Below, one piece after another: positions 13,114 to 15,728 of a stretch of DNA of 15,728 bases. The notes under the pieces are model-generated. The model did no database searches, was not told the origin of the DNA, and saw only the letters and a list, made by a program, of their open reading frames with translations. The stretch is taken from the NCBI GenBank assembly GCA_910587085.1, contig CAJUMC010000069.1:1-15728 (forward strand). Reading direction: 5' to 3'. This DNA is from an uncultured Lachnospiraceae bacterium (lineage in GTDB: Bacteria > Bacillota > Clostridia > Lachnospirales > Lachnospiraceae). Numbering within the stretch: the stretch's first letter is position 1; the number at the start of each line of letters is the position of its first letter. The translations under genes were made by a program, and so were the position numbers.

Positions 13114-13518
13114 TTACCCACATTTCATAAATCCGCAGCAGCCAAGTTCGGAAAACTCGCTAAAGCCCATTGATTTATAAAAAGCAATTGTCTTCGGAGT
13201 ATTGTCTGTTGCCAGCTCAATCTGACGGACATTCTTATAACGGTCAAATATTTCCTGCAGCAGAGCCCTTCCAACTCCTTTTCTCTGCTGATCGGGAAAG
13301 ACCAGAATATCTTGAACAAACACAATCGTAAAGCCATCACCAACCACCCGGATAATTCCTGCTAATTCATTATTTTCATAAGCACCTAACACTAATAATG
13401 AATTTTCAAACCCTTTACGAAGTATGGACAAGTTATCAGTATAGGCTGTCCAGCCTACTTCAGTATATAGACGAACGATCTCCTTTTCATTGTATTCCGT
13501 ATATTCTCTTATTTCCAC
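13114..13518 (-). CDS. GNAT-family N-acetyltransferase
   Basis: A predicted acetyl-CoA-dependent acetyltransferase of 134 residues. It opens VEIREYTEYNEKEIV, has a beta strand ELAGIIRVVGDG, and then the acetyl-CoA-binding motif A: VFVQDILVFPDQQRKGVGRALL, where QRKGVGRAL is the pyrophosphate loop. The late motif AFYKSMGFSEF is typical of the C-terminal part. Substrate cannot be told. The frame extends upstream to 13665, but the GTG at 13518 has GAGGAG 7 nt before it and gives the usual family length. The 49 extra residues have no domain and lack a strong ribosome site. No promoter was clear. The MCP gene lies upstream on the same strand but is separated by a terminator. Confidence 0.88.
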   Translation of the reverse strand: MEIREYTEYNEKEIVRLYTEVGWTAYTDNLSILRKGFENSLLVLGAYENNELAGIIRVVGDGFTIVFVQDILVFPDQQRKGVGRALLQEIFDRYKNVRQIELATDNTPKTIAFYKSMGFSEFSELGCCGFMKCG

Positions 13519-13712
13519 AGGTTTCTCCTCGAACTTCCGGGTTATTGCAGCGGTCAGGCATCCCCTCTGATCTGTCTGGATTATTTTATATTCTCCGGCT
13601 TTCTCCATCACTTCTGCAAATCCCCATTTATATTTGATTACAAAATATCTGCCAGCCACTCGCAATGCATATTTATTGCCCCATTTTCATTGCGTACACA
13701 CTTCCGAAAAGG

Positions 13713-13756
13713 GAAAAAAATTCTGCCTGAACCCATTTTTCTGTCCCGCGGCAGAA
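13713..13756 (-). terminator. Terminator of the chemoreceptor gene
   Basis: On the minus strand TTCTGCC (13750-13756) pairs with GGCAGAA (13721-13727) across a 22-nt loop and is followed by seven T residues. The T-run is strong but the stem is only 7 bp. Confidence 0.55.
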
Positions 13757-13786
13757 CGCCGGCGGCCCGAAAAGCAAACCTGCACT

Positions 13787-15496
13787 TTACAGCCGGAAAC
13801 CGTTTGCCTTCTTCGACAACTCGTCGCTTAGCCTCAGCAGCTTGTCCGTGCCGGCCGTACACTCCTCGATCGCATTGGAAAGATCCTGCATGCTTGCGCT
13901 TGTCTCCTCCGTCGATGCAGCGTTCTCCTCGGAAATAGCGGCAAGCTGCTCGATAATCATGCTGATTTCATCCTTCATGGCAGTAATGTGCTCCGTCTGC
14001 TCGGAAATGCTGCCGGTTGCCTCCGAAACTCTGCTGATTTCCTTTCCGAGACCGATAAAGGCACTGTTCAGGCCGTCAATACGGTTCATCTGCACATCAA
14101 CATTTTTCTCGACGCTTCCCATGCGCTCCACACTGACATCGCTGTTTCGGATCAGCTGCCCGACAATCTCGGCAATCTGTTCCGCTCCCCTGCCGCTGGC
14201 CTCGGACAGATTGCGTATCTCCTCCGCCACAACCGCAAAGCCGCGCCCGGAATCCCCCGCCCGGGCCGCCTCAATCGAGGCATTGAGCGACAGCAGATTG
14301 GTCTGCTGTGCTATATCCTGAATCAGACTGACTGCTTCGTTAATTTTTTGTGCAGATACATTCGTGTTATTCGTTTCATCCTTGAGCACCGTAACCTCCG
14401 AAGCGGTTTTTTTGCCGATGTCAAGCACCTCCTTCAGTGCCTCATAGGCCTCCTTCGCATAGCTGTTCATGGAATCCACCGACCCGTTGAGTCCGCTGAT
14501 ATTCTCGGCATTCTGGTCCAGCGCCGTTCCGATGCGGCTAATGCTGTCGGACGCCTTTGCTGTTTCCCCTGCCTGATCCGTGGAGCCTCTCGCGATTTCC
14601 TCAACTGCGATATTGATATTTCCGATATTCTGTGAAATCATGTTGAATTTATCAAGAAATGATCTGTTTTCTGTTTCCAGACTTGACGCGGAGCCCTGCA
14701 GCTCCCCGATGACTTCATGAAAGCTCTCCTTCACCAAATTCAGACTGCGGGCGATATCACCGATTTCATCCGGACGGTTCAGGAACCGGTCTTCCACCTG
14801 CACCGAAAGATCCTTATCCGCCAGGCGTGCAAGATAGCCGGATGTTATGGTCAGAGCCTTTGTAATCAGGCGCAGAAATGCTGCGCAGCCGACCCCGACA
14901 AACACAATGCTGACAGCAACCATCACACCCATGGCCTGCATAACGCTTTTCGTTACATAACTGTCCACCTCGCTCCGAACCTTTCCGGCAAACACAATCC
15001 CGATAATCTGTCCGCTGCTCGGCTGCTCGAGCGGTATATAATAAGTGGTATACTGAGTTCCCTGTATCTCGCCGCGCTTCAGGAAGACGGACTCGCCGGC
15101 CAGTACTCTTTTTCCCGTATCCCCTGTGAGAGCCGTATCGAGAAGCCGGTTTCCGTTCTTATCCGACACGGTGGTAGCCTTCCGGATGTCGCCCCAGAAA
15201 ATCGTGATATCCAGGCCCGTCATCTCCTTGATGCGGTCTATCTCTTCTGTGTTCTGCGTTAAATTGAAATCCCCCTTGTACAGCTGACCGTCCACCAGTG
15301 CATAATCACCGTTGTTCAGCTTGCTGAAAGTCTCCTCGACCAGAAAAGACGCCGACTGCAGCTGTTCTTCCATCAGCTGTTCCGCAAGACTTTTTGATTT
15401 CATCTGAAATGCGATCAGCGCTACAATCATAAGCAGAAGTGCCTGCAGCAGCACAAAACCCATCAGCTTAACATCCAGCTTTTTCATTCTCTGCAT
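13787..15496 (-). CDS. Methyl-accepting chemotaxis protein
   Basis: This is a transmembrane receptor that senses ligands outside the cell and controls CheA through CheW at the receptor array. In 569 residues: membrane segment 1 at about 12-31; an extracellular domain at 32-185 that looks like a single Cache domain (SASFLVEETF, LDITIFWGDIRKATTV, TGKRVLAGE, YTTYYIPLEQ); membrane segment 2 at about 187-209; a HAMP linker at about 210-262; and a long coiled-coil signalling domain. The conserved hairpin tip is near 392-435 (QQTNLLSLNASIEAARAG, then GRGFAVVAEEIRNLSE). Possible methylation segments flank it (for example ISEENAASTEETSASM, 521-536). Length is typical. GGAGG lies 10 nt before the ATG at 15496. 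No chemotaxis genes are adjacent, so this is an orphan receptor. The ligand is unknown; the family often senses organic or amino acids. Confidence 0.96.
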   Translation of the reverse strand: MQRMKKLDVKLMGFVLLQALLLMIVALIAFQMKSKSLAEQLMEEQLQSASFLVEETFSKLNNGDYALVDGQLYKGDFNLTQNTEEIDRIKEMTGLDITIFWGDIRKATTVSDKNGNRLLDTALTGDTGKRVLAGESVFLKRGEIQGTQYTTYYIPLEQPSSGQIIGIVFAGKVRSEVDSYVTKSVMQAMGVMVAVSIVFVGVGCAAFLRLITKALTITSGYLARLADKDLSVQVEDRFLNRPDEIGDIARSLNLVKESFHEVIGELQGSASSLETENRSFLDKFNMISQNIGNINIAVEEIARGSTDQAGETAKASDSISRIGTALDQNAENISGLNGSVDSMNSYAKEAYEALKEVLDIGKKTASEVTVLKDETNNTNVSAQKINEAVSLIQDIAQQTNLLSLNASIEAARAGDSGRGFAVVAEEIRNLSEASGRGAEQIAEIVGQLIRNSDVSVERMGSVEKNVDVQMNRIDGLNSAFIGLGKEISRVSEATGSISEQTEHITAMKDEISMIIEQLAAISEENAASTEETSASMQDLSNAIEECTAGTDKLLRLSDELSKKANGFRL

Positions 15497-15624
15497 ATTC
15501 CAATATCCTCCCCGCCTTATCTTTTCCGCCTCACCGGCATATTCGTTTCTCTATCCCGGTCTTATCCCTGATCCGCCCGGTTTTCATTCCCCCTTCATAA
15601 TTTAAAATAAAGCTTATTAGACAA

Positions 15625-15653
15625 AGTATAGCATTATTCATGAGTTCTGACAA
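15625..15653 (-). promoter_or_regulatory. Promoter of the chemoreceptor gene
   Basis: On the minus strand TTGTCA (15648-15653), 17 nt and TATACT (15625-15630). RNA would start near 15618, about 120 nt before the ATG. I saw no sigma-D (flagellar) type promoter. The last 75 nt of the window hold only a weak hairpin (CTGGCT/AGCCAG, 15701-15716). Confidence 0.75.
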
Positions 15654-15728
15654 GTTATTTATGCAAAATACACAATCGGGGGTGCGGACATTTTCTTGAA
15701 CTGGCTAAGCAGCCAGACCAAGGCCCCT

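Noticed and set aside
13519..13665. Longer start for the acetyltransferase
   Set aside because: The extra 49 residues add no domain, and the GTG at 13518 has a well-placed ribosome site.
13988..14635. Plus-strand ORFs opposite the chemoreceptor (13842-14321, 13988-14635, 14717-15262)
   Set aside because: They are shadows of a typical methyl-accepting chemotaxis protein.

Overview
The window is most likely from a Clostridia-class Firmicute, probably a Lachnospiraceae or Oscillospiraceae-type gut anaerobe. This rests on the gap, pgk and tpiA glycolytic cluster, strong AGGAGG-type ribosome binding sites, a membrane-anchored GH25 hydrolase, a holin-like type I toxin, a Cache-type chemoreceptor and a TIM-barrel protein of a kind I associate with Lachnospiraceae. 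Most genes lie on the minus strand.

The left end (about 50-1991) is AT-rich and holds what looks like a compact type V-F1 CRISPR system. It has six 32-nt repeats with five 34-nt spacers, a decayed seventh repeat in phase, a predicted tracrRNA, and a 433-residue Cas12f1 nuclease. All are on the minus strand in the order cas12f1, tracrRNA, array. No cas1, cas2 or cas4 is present. The Cas12f1 resembles the published 422-residue AsCas12f1 throughout, and the tracrRNA shares sequence blocks with that of AsCas12f1. This is the most interesting part of the window. A strong hairpin terminator at 2090-2135 separates it from the housekeeping genes.

From 2180 to 5912 (minus) lie tpiA, pgk and gap in the reverse of their transcription order. 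Hairpin terminators follow each gene, a clear promoter precedes gap, and an 83-bp structured tandem duplication lies between gap and pgk. From 5930 to 8852 (minus) are a possible 48-residue ORF, an unrecognised 169-residue protein, and a type II membrane protein with a C-terminal GH25 lysozyme domain.

From 8983 to 9205 (plus) is a tRNA-Gly(GCC) with promoter and terminator. From about 9226 to 11100 is a graveyard of mobile DNA: broken coat-like genes of the filamentous-phage type, a cluster of hairpins, a decayed large serine recombinase and an imperfect 44-bp direct repeat. Inside it sits an apparently intact type I toxin-antitoxin pair, with a 30-residue hydrophobic toxin and a convergent antisense RNA whose 5' hairpins mirror each other.

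From 11158 to the end are a frameshifted zinc-dependent phospholipase C-like gene, a TIM-barrel protein with a U32-like motif and its own promoter (plus), a GNAT acetyltransferase, and a methyl-accepting chemotaxis protein with promoter and terminator.

Homology and family statements come from recognising motifs by eye. No database search or folding program was run.
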